Assembly: GCF_042697365.1 (NCBI RefSeq)
Contig: NZ_CP137604.1
Direction: 5' to 3' (one strand)
Source of the DNA: Brucella pseudintermedia
GTDB lineage: Bacteria > Pseudomonadota > Alphaproteobacteria > Rhizobiales > Rhizobiaceae
Length of the DNA stretch: 64,000 nucleotides
Shown: in pieces, positions 18,364 through 26,324 of the stretch
Position numbering within the stretch: the first letter of the stretch is position 1
How the letters are laid out: each line of letters begins with the position of its first letter
Translations under genes and position numbers: made by a program
Notes under the pieces: model-generated
Seen by the model: the letters and a program-made list of their open reading frames with translations, nothing else
What the model was told of the DNA's origin: nothing
Database searches by the model: none

Positions 18364-18621
18364 ATGGCACAGTTTCAGAGCTTTACGAATAAGAACAACG
18401 CAATCGCGCAGGATCGCATTCTTCTGGAAATGGGTATGAAATTCGCCATTGGCCGTGATTGCGAGATCGACGTGGTGGAAGCGCACAAGTGGCTGAATAT
18501 TGCGGCTATCCGCGGCAGCGAGAAGGCTGCTCGCATGCGCAATCAGGTGGCGGCCACGATGAGCAAGGGCGAGCTGGCAGCAGCCCTGCGCGGCGCACGC
18601 GAGTGGATGACCGCCCACTGA
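18364..18621 (+). CDS. Small Sel1-repeat protein
   Basis: An 85-aa soluble protein carrying about one and a half Sel1-type (tetratricopeptide-like) helices: KFAIGRDCEIDVVEAHKWLN followed by IAAIRGSEKAARMRNQVA. The Ala-His-Lys-Trp-Leu-Asn and Gly-Ser-Glu-Lys-Ala-Ala words are standard Sel1 signatures. Such short single-repeat proteins are common in Rhizobiales; the role is unknown, probably protein binding. The start MAQFQSF follows AGGGA about nine bases upstream. A terminator follows, shared with the convergent YitT-like gene. Confidence 0.82.
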   Translation: MAQFQSFTNKNNAIAQDRILLEMGMKFAIGRDCEIDVVEAHKWLNIAAIRGSEKAARMRNQVAATMSKGELAAALRGAREWMTAH

Positions 18622-18641
18622 CGAATTCGTCTGCGAGTGAC

Positions 18642-18666
18642 AAAAGCCGCCGTTGAGCGGCTTTTT
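18642..18666. terminator. Bidirectional terminator
   Basis: Stem AAAGCCGC/GCGGCTTT (18643-18650 and 18657-18664) followed by TT, between the convergent Sel1 and YitT-like genes. Confidence 0.85.
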
Positions 18667-18671
18667 GTTGT

Positions 18672-19325
18672 TCAGCTTATGCCGAGATAGCGACCGGGCT
18701 TGTGGTTGATCGCGATTATCAGATTCATCGCAATCGCGCCGATCAGGGAAAGCGCCATATTTTCCCACGGAATAAAAAACAGCGACGCCAGCATGATCAG
18801 TCCATCAAGGCCGAGCTGAAACCAGCCGGCTCTTATCCCATAGGTGTCCTGTAGATAGAGCGCCAGGATGTTGACGCCGCCCACACCGGAACGATGTCTG
18901 AAGAGCGCCAGCACGCCCATACCCATCAACGTGCCGCCCATCAGTGCGGCGAAAAGCGGATGGACGCTTGAGAAATCAACGCTCAGTGGCATCAATCGCG
19001 CAAAACCGGACATCATCGCCACTGCGACAAAGGTTCTGATTGTGAATGCCCAGCCCATTCGACGCACCGCGAAGTAGTAAAACGGCAGATTGATCAGGAA
19101 ATAGAGCAAACCGAATTCGGTGCCCGTCGCATATTGGATGAGCAGGGCAATACCCGCAGTACTGCCCGTCATCAGCACGGCTTGGCTGTAAAGCGTAATG
19201 CCCAGCGCGATGAACGATGTGCCGATCAGCATCGCCATCGCATCTTCATAGAGGTGGTGACGGTCGAGCGTGGCGGATTTTGACGCATCGATGAGTGGGG
19301 CGGCGTTATCAGCGATATCGGCCAC
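18672..19325 (-). CDS. YitT-family membrane protein
   Basis: 217 aa with five or six membrane segments. MLIGTSFIALGITLYSQAVL, then the glycine-rich TGSTAGIALLIQY and the mid-protein FRHRSGVGGVNILALYLQ, are typical of the YitT (formerly DUF161) family. The biochemical role of this family is unknown. Translation most likely starts at GTG 19325, with GGAG about seven bases before it. The N-terminal 25 residues are polar and cytoplasmic. It lies alone on the minus strand behind a 233-base gap. Confidence 0.86.
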   Translation of the reverse strand: MADIADNAAPLIDASKSATLDRHHLYEDAMAMLIGTSFIALGITLYSQAVLMTGSTAGIALLIQYATGTEFGLLYFLINLPFYYFAVRRMGWAFTIRTFVAVAMMSGFARLMPLSVDFSSVHPLFAALMGGTLMGMGVLALFRHRSGVGGVNILALYLQDTYGIRAGWFQLGLDGLIMLASLFFIPWENMALSLIGAIAMNLIIAINHKPGRYLGIS

Positions 19326-19558
19326 GGGTAAGCTCCAGAACAGCGAAAAGCCGGCGGACCGGCAAGAAGATTACTATGCCGGAAAGAAATCCGGCTTGCA
19401 TGCGTTCGCGCTGTGCAGATGGGGAGACCAGAGCACGCAGCGTAAAGTCTTGGGAGACGAGCTAATATAACAGCCGCTTTGGTCCTCCGCACCGCTTGAA
19501 ATATTGTTATTTCGCGGTCCGCTTTGTGGATTTATCGCAACCGGAGAGGGCGATTGTT

Positions 19559-20077
19559 TTATTTTATTTCGCGCCTCATCTGCGAAAGAAAGCGTTCCAC
19601 GTCATGCGGACTGCGTAAATGGTGCTTGACGAGAGGTCGAGGTGCCTTGTCCAGGAAGGCGAGCGCGCGAATACGACCGTTCTTGCGATAGCCCGCCACC
19701 CATTTCAGGAAGTCCCAGTCGAAACGCTCCACGCAGCCTTTCGCCATATCCGGACGAGAGCAGCCATAATGCATTGCGGTTCTTTTCAGGACCCGCCATA
19801 GTCGCCGCCCGGTTGATATATCGAGAAAAATGAGCATATGCGCGCGGGAGGCTCGATAATTCATAGTTTCGCTATGATTGCCCTCGAATATCCATGCATC
19901 CTGATCTGCCGCTTCGACGGTGAGGCGGCCGATCTCATCGCGTGGCCGCATGACCCAGCCAGGCTGCCAATAGAGGGTATCGATATGAACGACCGGTAAT
20001 CCGGTAATGCCGCCGAGCGCACGCGCGAGGCTCGATTTTCCAGAACCGGCGCCGCCAATGATCATGATCCGCTTCAT
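19559..20077 (-). CDS. P-loop kinase-like protein (FlaR/topology-modulation type)
   Basis: About 172 aa, adenylate-kinase-like fold. The Walker A motif IIGGAGSGKSSLARAL is at the N-terminus, followed by HIDTLYWQPGW, and a Walker B-like hydrophobic stretch LIFLDIS near residue 85. A basic segment WRVLKRTAMHYG follows. Proteins of this group are often annotated as DNA topology modulation protein FlaR, but a small-molecule or nucleotide kinase role is equally likely. ATG at 20077 (or the GTG just before it) starts the frame. Confidence 0.82.
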   Translation of the reverse strand: MKRIMIIGGAGSGKSSLARALGGITGLPVVHIDTLYWQPGWVMRPRDEIGRLTVEAADQDAWIFEGNHSETMNYRASRAHMLIFLDISTGRRLWRVLKRTAMHYGCSRPDMAKGCVERFDWDFLKWVAGYRKNGRIRALAFLDKAPRPLVKHHLRSPHDVERFLSQMRREIK

Positions 20078-20388
20078 CACCTGTCTCGTTTCCGGGTGTT
20101 AACTCTGTTCGAATAAAAATCGGACATGAGGTGCGAAGTACTATAATTTTACTTCACGACGCCCGCATGACCATAACGAGCAAAGAAAGTTCGTTAGAAA
20201 ATTTGTATTGGAGTCGAGGTTAATATTGCGAAGATGATTGACAGTCAACTTCGCGAGGCGCAATGTTGACGTATAAGCGGAACGGGTTGGAGCAACGATT
20301 ACGTCTGCCGTTCTTCTATATTAGCAAGATCGCAAGGCATGAAACATGCCGGGTGATTGCAAGAGCTGCATTCGACAGGAGTGACAAG
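20078..20388. other. Intergenic region, divergent promoters
   Basis: 311 bases between the P-loop gene (minus) and the secreted three-module protein (plus). It is AT-rich. No gene, repeat or clear operator was recognised. Confidence 0.4.
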
Positions 20389-21033
20389 ATGTCTATTCGA
20401 TCCATCACAACCATGGCCGGCACAGCCATTATCATGAGTGCCGCCGCGTTCGCTTTTTCATCGCCTGCCAATGCGCTGACGATGAAAGAATGTAGCGCAA
20501 AGTATCAATCGGCCAAGGATGCCGGCACGCTTGGCAACATGAAGTGGAACGATTTCCGCAAGGCTCAGTGCGGTGACGACGCAGCCGCTGCTACAACCCC
20601 GGCTGCGCCTGCAGCTGCTGCCCCAGCCAAGAAGGCCGCTGCTCCTGCAGCGGACGACAGCGCCAAGGGCCTGACGATGAAGCAGTGCAGTGCGAAGTAT
20701 CAGGCAGCAAAGGACGCCGGTACGGACAATGGCGCGAAGTGGAACGATTTCCGCAAGGCCGAGTGTGGTCCGGGCGCCGATCCGGTTGCGCTCAGCACGG
20801 ACGGCAATTCCGAACCTGCTGCTCCGACGATTGCCGCACCGAAGGGTGTGAAGTTCCCGACCGCCGTGTCGGCGAAGTATTCCAGTGAATCCGCCGGCAA
20901 GGCTCGTATGCACACTTGTCTTGATCAATACCACGCTTTGAAGGACGCCAATGCGCTGGGTGGCCTGAAGTGGGTGCAGAAGGGCGGTGGTTATTACAGC
21001 CTTTGCAATGCGCGTCTGAAGGGTAACTCCTGA
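20389..21033 (+). CDS. Secreted protein with three Cys/Trp modules
   Basis: 214 aa with a signal peptide (residues 1-29, ending PANA). Two near-identical modules follow: residues 30-61 and 95-126, each of the form LTMKxCSAKYQxAKDAGT, then KWNDFRKAxC. They are separated by an Ala/Pro/Lys-rich linker. A third, diverged module (about 173-208) keeps Cys177, Trp195 and Cys206 with the same spacing logic. The paired Cys probably form disulfides in the periplasm. Such modules occur in Rhizobiales secreted proteins of unknown function; cell-wall contact is a guess. AGGAG precedes the ATG at 20389. A strong terminator follows. Confidence 0.8.
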   Translation: MSIRSITTMAGTAIIMSAAAFAFSSPANALTMKECSAKYQSAKDAGTLGNMKWNDFRKAQCGDDAAAATTPAAPAAAAPAKKAAAPAADDSAKGLTMKQCSAKYQAAKDAGTDNGAKWNDFRKAECGPGADPVALSTDGNSEPAAPTIAAPKGVKFPTAVSAKYSSESAGKARMHTCLDQYHALKDANALGGLKWVQKGGGYYSLCNARLKGNS

Positions 21034-21056
21034 TTTGCCTGGCGCACGTGAATCTG

Positions 21057-21079
21057 AAGGGGCCTGCGGGCCCCTTTTT
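21057..21079. terminator. Bidirectional terminator
   Basis: Stem AAGGGGCC/GGCCCCTT (21057-21064 and 21069-21076) followed by TTT, between convergent genes. It overlaps the last bases of the DUF423 gene. Confidence 0.88.
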
Positions 21080-21452
21080 ATTTGGTTCTGGAGAACCAAC
21101 CCGCAACTGCGACGACAAGCCAGCCAAGAATCATCAATGATCCGCCGGTCGGCGCAGCCATCGGAAAGAGCCGGTCGGCCGTCATGTCTCGCATGAAAAG
21201 ATCGCCGCAGAACAAGGCGAGGCCGATTATGAGTAATGCCCCGCCCAGATAAGCGACGCGGCTGCCCGGTACGATCAGCGATAGCACGAGAAATGCAGGC
21301 GCGTGGCCGAGAAGCAGCGGGGCAATGCTCCCCAGATGATTCTCTCCGCCGTGGGCAGCACCTGCATAAGCGGCAATCGCAAGCGCGCCGCACAATCCGG
21401 CGAGCGTGCTGAAAAGAATATTCTGAGGTCGGCTATCGGGACGAATCTGCAT
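21078..21452 (-). CDS. DUF423-family small membrane protein
   Basis: 124 aa with four hydrophobic helices: FSTLAGLCGALAIAAYAGAA, IAPLLLGHAPAFLVLSLIV, AYLGGALLIIGLALFCGDLF and MILGWLVVAVAGWF. The GGSLMILGWL ending is typical of DUF423. Function is unknown. GGAGA lies just before ATG 21452; longer frames upstream overlap the aminotransferase 3' end and lack a site. The gene starts 17 bases behind the aminotransferase stop, so the two likely form one transcript. Confidence 0.85.
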   Translation of the reverse strand: MQIRPDSRPQNILFSTLAGLCGALAIAAYAGAAHGGENHLGSIAPLLLGHAPAFLVLSLIVPGSRVAYLGGALLIIGLALFCGDLFMRDMTADRLFPMAAPTGGSLMILGWLVVAVAGWFSRTK

Positions 21453-21468
21453 ATTGGATCTCCACCGT

Positions 21469-22599
21469 TCAGACAGTTTCGCGGGTGTCTGCGTTCTTGC
21501 GGGCATCCACCAAAGCTGCGGGAAGGGCAGCCTCAAAAAGATCGAGCTGTTCATCAATGCCGACACTCACACGAATGCAGCGATCCAGCACCGGAGCTCC
21601 GGGTTTGCGGACGAAAATGTCGCGCGCAATCAGCCCGTTGAGAACTGCCGCGGCGAACGCTCCGTCCCTGCCGCAATCGATGGCGACAAAATTCGTGGCG
21701 GATGGAATGGGTTTAAGGCCATTCGCCTCAGCGATTGCAGCGATACGGTCCCTACCGGCCTTTATTTTCACAACAACGTCGTTCAGGTAGGCCTGATCCT
21801 TGAGCGCTGCTACTGCTGCTGCCTGCGCAAGCCGGTTCACTGCGAAATGATCCCGAACCTTGTCGAAGGATTTGATGGCTTCGGCAGCGCCTACAACATA
21901 GCCGCACCGGATTCCGGCAAGACCATAGGCTTTCGAGAAAGTACGCATCCGCAGGATATTCGGGCGTTCAGTCTCAAAGGGAGGAAAGGCCGAAGCGGGC
22001 CCTGTTTCGCAATAAGCTTCATCGAGAATGAGCAGCGTGTTTTCCGGCACGCGTTCGATGAAGGACTGGATATCCGAACCCTCATGCCAGGTTCCCATCG
22101 GATTATCCGGGTTGGCGAGATACAAAATTGCTGCATTTTGCTTGCGCGCCGCGTCAAGCAGGCCATCAAGGTCAGACTTGTCGTCGATATAGGGAACAGT
22201 GACCAGTTTGCCGCCATAGCCGGCCACGTGGTAGTTGAAAGTCGGATAGCCACCAAGTGAGTTGATAACCCTATCGCCTTCCCGAACATATTGCCGGACA
22301 ACAAGCCCAAGCAAAGCATCGACGCCAGCTCCCGGCATGATATTTTCCGGCTTTACACCATGATGCGCTGCAATTGCCTGACGCAATTCATAATTTTCGG
22401 GATCGCCATACTTCCAGATTTCACGTGCTTCGGCGCGAATAGCCTCGAGGACGGAGGGCGCCGGACCAAAGCTGCTCTCATTCGCGCCGATTCGGGCTTT
22501 GAAAGGCTTCCCGCGCTGCAACTCCAGCGTCTCGGGACCGGTAAAAGGAACGGTAGAGGGCAGGTTTGCAACAAGCGGCGTAAGGCGAGGCGATCCCAT
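21469..22599 (-). CDS. Pyridoxal-phosphate aminotransferase, HisC-like
   Basis: 376-aa fold-type-I class-II aminotransferase. Visible landmarks are ANESSFGPAPSVLEAI near the N-terminus, the Asn-Pro-Asp-Asn-Pro stretch of the cofactor site (YLANPDNPMGTW), the Asp-Glu-Ala-Tyr stretch (LILDEAYCE), the Schiff-base Lys in RTFSKAYGLAGIRCGY and the C-terminal Arg in RCIRVSVG. It resembles histidinol-phosphate aminotransferase, but it sits away from any his gene and might use aromatic or other amino acids. Start ATG 22599; the open frame continues to 22827 without homology. Upstream lies a 486-base gap with a palindromic repeat. Confidence 0.88.
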   Translation of the reverse strand: MGSPRLTPLVANLPSTVPFTGPETLELQRGKPFKARIGANESSFGPAPSVLEAIRAEAREIWKYGDPENYELRQAIAAHHGVKPENIMPGAGVDALLGLVVRQYVREGDRVINSLGGYPTFNYHVAGYGGKLVTVPYIDDKSDLDGLLDAARKQNAAILYLANPDNPMGTWHEGSDIQSFIERVPENTLLILDEAYCETGPASAFPPFETERPNILRMRTFSKAYGLAGIRCGYVVGAAEAIKSFDKVRDHFAVNRLAQAAAVAALKDQAYLNDVVVKIKAGRDRIAAIAEANGLKPIPSATNFVAIDCGRDGAFAAAVLNGLIARDIFVRKPGAPVLDRCIRVSVGIDEQLDLFEAALPAALVDARKNADTRETV

Positions 22600-23085
22600 G
22601 ACGATTTCCAGTCGATTCTCGGTCCTGTAGATGCGGACAGGTCGAGCGACCGATGATAGTGTCAGTCGCCTCTGCCTGTCCTGATGAGAAAGGCATAGCA
22701 ACTTGTACTGGCCGGTTCCATCCCAATGATTCTGTGTCGGCTGAATAATGCGAGCAGAGACTCGGGTTAGCAGCCGGTCAATTGGGGCAAACGACAATCC
22801 AGCTGGGCTGGATTGATCCGCATGCAAGAACGAATATCAAAATCGCCCATATTAAAGCCACACAACCGAAATTGGCGATCAAATCTTGGGCGTGTTGAGT
22901 TGCTTTGGACGCATTTCGACAGACGCACGCGTTTCCGACCGCTTGCCTCGCACAGCTACCGTTTGCAGGTTTCGGGACGTGTTTTAGAGCAGTTCCAGCA
23001 AAAGTGTGGAATGGTTTTACCTCGGAAAATGCGACAAAACAAATAGTTAGAGCGGTTCCGGCGATTCCGTTAAACAGGAACCGCT
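22600..23085. other. Intergenic region behind the integrase
   Basis: 486 bases without a credible gene. It contains a perfect 8-bp stem-loop, AATCCAGC/GCTGGATT with a 3-base loop (22796-22814), and most of palindromic repeat copy 2. The remainder shows no similarity that I recognise. Confidence 0.4.
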
Positions 23086-23088
23086 CTA
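22985..23088 (+). repeat. Palindromic repeat (Bru-RS-like), copy 2
   Basis: TAGAGCAGTTCCAGCAAAAG through CCGCTCTA, 104 bases, with the inner inverted repeat AGAGCGGTTCC ... GGAACCGCTCT. Its right end supplies the TAG stop of the integrase on the minus strand (23086-23088). Confidence 0.88.
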
Positions 23089-24012
23089 GTGACCTTCGAG
23101 CACCTTTACGCATGAATCGAGGTCGTGTGTCGCCAAATGCGCATAACGCATGGTCATCTGCAGGGTCTGGTGACCCAGCCACATTTGAACACGACGAATA
23201 TCGATTCCGCCCCGGACGAGACGAGATGCGCAGGTATGACGCAGAATATGCGGCACGACCTGATCGTCCGTGCCGAGCCCCACTTCCATCTTTGCTTCAT
23301 TCCAGATCTGTCGAAACCGGACTTGATTGAGCATCGAGAAGGGGCCCTTGAGCTTCTCATGCGGGATGTGTGCTGCTTTTCGCGCGCGCCGGGTGAGGGG
23401 AACAGTCCGGCTGCGATTCGATTTGGTGAGCCAGAATGTAACTCGTTGATCCTGAATATCATTCCAGGTAACGCCAATTGCCTCGCCGAGACGGCAGCCT
23501 GTGTCGACAAGGAACAGGGAAAGCCGGTAGCTATCTTCACAGCGTGACTTGATCGCAGCGAACAACCGCTTTTCTTCCTCATATTCGAGGAAACGAATGC
23601 GTCCGACTCGCTCTTTCTGCCGGATGAATTCCGGTAAATTGAAGATATCCCCCATCTTGTGCGCCTTTCGCAGCAGCTTGCTCAGCGCAGCCATCTTTCT
23701 ATTGATGGTTGCATTACTGTTGCCGCGCTCACGAAGCGATCCGATGACGGAGTCGAGCATTTCCTGATCGAAACCTGAAAAGCGCTCGCCTTTCAGAATC
23801 TCGTCAATTTCTCCGAGAAACGACCTCACATTATACTTGTGTGACCCATCATCCCACAGGATGTTGATGTATTTCCCTGCCAGCTCCGCCACCGAAAATT
23901 GCTCGACGACTCGGTGGTTCGGACTTTTGCTGGATGTGTATTTTAAGTTGTAGTCGACTATAGGCGCAAACTTTTCGCCCATGTCGATCTTCGTTTCCCC
24001 AACGACGATCAT
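23086..24012 (-). CDS. Tyrosine recombinase/integrase
   Basis: 308-aa phage-integrase-family enzyme. An N-terminal core-binding domain (about residues 45-130) precedes the catalytic domain with all expected residues: Arg in DTGCRLGEA, His-x-x-Arg in HILRHTCASRL, His in WLGHQ and nucleophile Tyr in MRYAHL. It should be active. No other mobile-element or phage gene surrounds it. The start ATG 24012 has GGGGGGC upstream; the frame is open back to 24045. The TAG stop lies inside palindromic repeat copy 2. Its recombination site is not apparent. It could be a relic of an island, or a chromosomal Xer-like recombinase. Confidence 0.9.
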   Translation of the reverse strand: MIVVGETKIDMGEKFAPIVDYNLKYTSSKSPNHRVVEQFSVAELAGKYINILWDDGSHKYNVRSFLGEIDEILKGERFSGFDQEMLDSVIGSLRERGNSNATINRKMAALSKLLRKAHKMGDIFNLPEFIRQKERVGRIRFLEYEEEKRLFAAIKSRCEDSYRLSLFLVDTGCRLGEAIGVTWNDIQDQRVTFWLTKSNRSRTVPLTRRARKAAHIPHEKLKGPFSMLNQVRFRQIWNEAKMEVGLGTDDQVVPHILRHTCASRLVRGGIDIRRVQMWLGHQTLQMTMRYAHLATHDLDSCVKVLEGH

Positions 24013-24242
24013 TGCACGCCCCCCATAGCTATATGAGACGCACAACTAATGAAATAATTCTCGGAACACAAGATAAGTGAGCTAACTTTATGCGGAGACA
24101 TCTTTAGATCCTTCTAAAAGACCGTGTTTGCCCCCAGCTTTCTGTCGTCCCCCGCTACTCCCCTCGGTTTTCGATCCTCTTCGAAATCCCCATTTCTGAA
24201 AGATCAAAATCACGCATTTGTGAGCACTGTTCTAAATGGATG

Positions 24243-24268
24243 TGCGCCAACGGTTTCCCGTTGGCGCA
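24243..24268. terminator. Hairpin downstream of the minus-strand porin
   Basis: Perfect 11-bp stem TGCGCCAACGG/CCGTTGGCGCA with a 4-base loop, about 25 bases behind the porin stop. It lacks a long T-run on the minus strand. Confidence 0.6.
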
Positions 24269-24291
24269 TTCTTGCTCAAGCGTCGATCTGA

Positions 24292-25464
24292 TTAGAACGA
24301 GCGCTGGAAGCGGATCATGCCCTGCCAAGCGTCTTCGCCCTTGAGGACGGAGTGCTTGTCTTCCCACTTGGTGTAGGAAACTTCTGGCGTGATGGTGAAG
24401 CCAGGAACCAGTTCGTAAGCAACGTTTGCGGTTGCTGCGAAGGTTTCGGAGTCGTCGTAGGCGAGCTGAACGTTGAAGGTAGCCTTTTCGGTTGCCTTGT
24501 AAGCAGCGCCACCCCAAACAGCCCAGTCGCCACCCCAGGTGCCGTAGAAGCTGTTGATCTGGCGGATACCGCGATAACGACCGTTGGCGTCCGTGTAGAC
24601 GTACTCATAGGTATCGTCATTGGACTTGTAGCCACCCATCACCCAGACTGAGAACTGGTCGGTGACATTGATGTCTGCGCGGATCTTACCAGCCCACTCT
24701 TCGTTGTAAGCGTCATACGCCGCAACACCGACGATCGAGCCCCAGCCGCCGGCGTACTTCAGACCGCCAACAACGTGCGGCATGTAGTCATCGATCTTGC
24801 CGGAAATGGTATATTCGGCGCCCGTGTCAATATTGGTGTAGGTGCCGGTGTCAACGTCAACAGTGTTACCCTGTTCGAGCGACAGGATGGCCGAGAAGCC
24901 GTTGCCGCCGGTGAAGGTGTAGCTGATCAAGCCCGTGCGATAGCCGCCAGCGAGGATCACGTCGTCGTTGATGACGTTGCCAAGGTAACCAGGGAAGGTC
25001 ACGAAAGCCGATTCATCAAGACCAACGCGCAAGCCGCCGAGCTGGATGTAGCCGAAACGCAGAGTGCCGGTCGAGCCAGAGTCAGCGCCGTCAGCCCACT
25101 GGAAACGCATTTCGGAGTAGGTCTTCAGAGTGCCGAGTTCGGTCTCAGAAGCCGTCGAAACCCTCAGAGCGAAACGAGCAAGCTTGGACCATGTATCGCG
25201 GTCGGTATCGACGTCGCCGTTGCGATCAGTGAAGCCGCGGCCGTAGACGTTGTCACCACCGGTTGCGTCGTAACGAACGTAGCCATGGATGCGCAGGCAG
25301 GTTTCGGTGCCTGGGATGTAGAAGTAGCCAGCGCCGTAAGCATCGCAGACGCGGACATATTCAACGGCTTCTGGCTCTGGCGCGACGATTGCGTCGGCAG
25401 CCTGAGCGCCGGAAGCTGCAACCAGAGCTGCAGCGGAGCCAAGGAGAAGGCTCTTGATGTTCAT
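24292..25464 (-). CDS. Omp2-type outer-membrane porin, copy 1
   Basis: 390-aa porin of the alphaproteobacterial Omp2/RopA family, a trimeric beta-barrel for diffusion of small solutes. A signal peptide (about residues 1-22, ending AQA) is followed by the family start ADAIVAPEPEAVEYVRVCDA, a conserved Cys pair (VCDAYG, ETCLRIHGY) and the terminal Phe in GMIRFQRSF needed for barrel assembly. The first 60 codons and 17 leader bases are almost identical to the plus-strand porin at 26325, while the loops differ. In Brucella two such genes, omp2a and omp2b, also point in opposite directions. Which one this is cannot be decided here. Codon use is strongly biased, as for abundant proteins. Confidence 0.95.
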   Translation of the reverse strand: MNIKSLLLGSAAALVAASGAQAADAIVAPEPEAVEYVRVCDAYGAGYFYIPGTETCLRIHGYVRYDATGGDNVYGRGFTDRNGDVDTDRDTWSKLARFALRVSTASETELGTLKTYSEMRFQWADGADSGSTGTLRFGYIQLGGLRVGLDESAFVTFPGYLGNVINDDVILAGGYRTGLISYTFTGGNGFSAILSLEQGNTVDVDTGTYTNIDTGAEYTISGKIDDYMPHVVGGLKYAGGWGSIVGVAAYDAYNEEWAGKIRADINVTDQFSVWVMGGYKSNDDTYEYVYTDANGRYRGIRQINSFYGTWGGDWAVWGGAAYKATEKATFNVQLAYDDSETFAATANVAYELVPGFTITPEVSYTKWEDKHSVLKGEDAWQGMIRFQRSF

Positions 25465-25647
25465 TTCTGACCTCCAGTCAAGAATCGGAGATTTCAGAAA
25501 TAGTATAATTATTTCAATTATTTGCTTGTTTCACGGATTCACGATGCAAAAAGTCACGAAATCGGAAGCTGGCACGCAAACAGGCAGAATCGCACGCCGT
25601 ACGTCAGTCAATAATCAGAATCTGTGAGGAAATGTGCGTGAAGCAAC

Positions 25648-25738
25648 TGGCGGAGAGGATGGGATTCGAACCCACGAGACCCTTATGAGGTCTACTCCCT
25701 TAGCAGGGGAGCGCCTTCGACCACTCGGCCACCTCTCC
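25648..25738 (-). tRNA. tRNA-Ser(GCU)
   Basis: Read on the minus strand, a 7-bp acceptor stem GGAGAGG/CCTCTCC closes a class-II tRNA with a long variable arm. The anticodon arm is CTCCC-CTGCTAA-GGGAG, giving anticodon GCU for AGC/AGU codons. The T arm carries GGTTCGAATCC. Discriminator base G at 25651 is followed by an encoded CCA (25648-25650). It lies between the two divergent porin genes and is oriented with the minus-strand porin. Confidence 0.96.
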
Positions 25739-26324
25739 GGTAAGGGCGAGATAGCCGGTACGCTTTGTCATTTCAAGCGAATTGCGCGCCAACTGGTAAA
25801 ATTTCCTGCGAATTATCGCACTTTATATATGCACGCTCCGGAATGAGACGCGGAATCAGAGCCTTCATCAGAGATGAGGGTGCTGTTTTGCGGATGCGCA
25901 GAAGAAAGAAGGATTCGCCCTAGTTTAGGCCAATGTGGCAAACGATGGCGATAGTCAGGCATATTTTCCCCCTGAAACGAGGGCAGTCGTGGATTCGCTT
26001 AACCGGAGCGGGTCCGATGCCAAATGTTGCATGTTTTCAAGCGTTAAGACCGGTTAATTCGAATTTACTTTTGTTAATAAAGTCTGAATATCCAATTTAG
26101 AAACGGGCAATTTCGTGTCTTTTCTGCAACAGAGCTCCCTCATAGAAGCACCAGAAAGGTTGGGAGAGTGCATTCGATGTTGAAACGAGAAAGCGGGCGA
26201 GTATCTTCACATCCAGAAGAAGGAGCGCTTCGGGGTGACTTTTTCAAAAGGGGATGGGGACAGGTTGTCCTTCAGCCAAATCAGAATGCCCAGACCCATT
26301 TTTAACTTTGACTGGAGGTCAGAA
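25739..26324. other. Leader and promoter region of the plus-strand porin
   Basis: 586 bases between tRNA-Ser and the second porin. No credible gene. TTAA-N6-TTAA at 26044-26057 is one base short of a CtrA box. The last 17 bases (TTGACTGGAGGTCAGAA) equal those before the other porin and include the ribosome-binding site GGAGG. Confidence 0.45.

Noticed and set aside
25648..25738. tRNA-Ser as attachment site of the integrase at 23086
   Set aside because: I found no second copy of the tRNA 3' end near the integrase, and a porin gene lies between them.
26044..26057. CtrA box TTAA-N6-TTAA before porin copy 2
   Set aside because: The spacer is six rather than seven bases.
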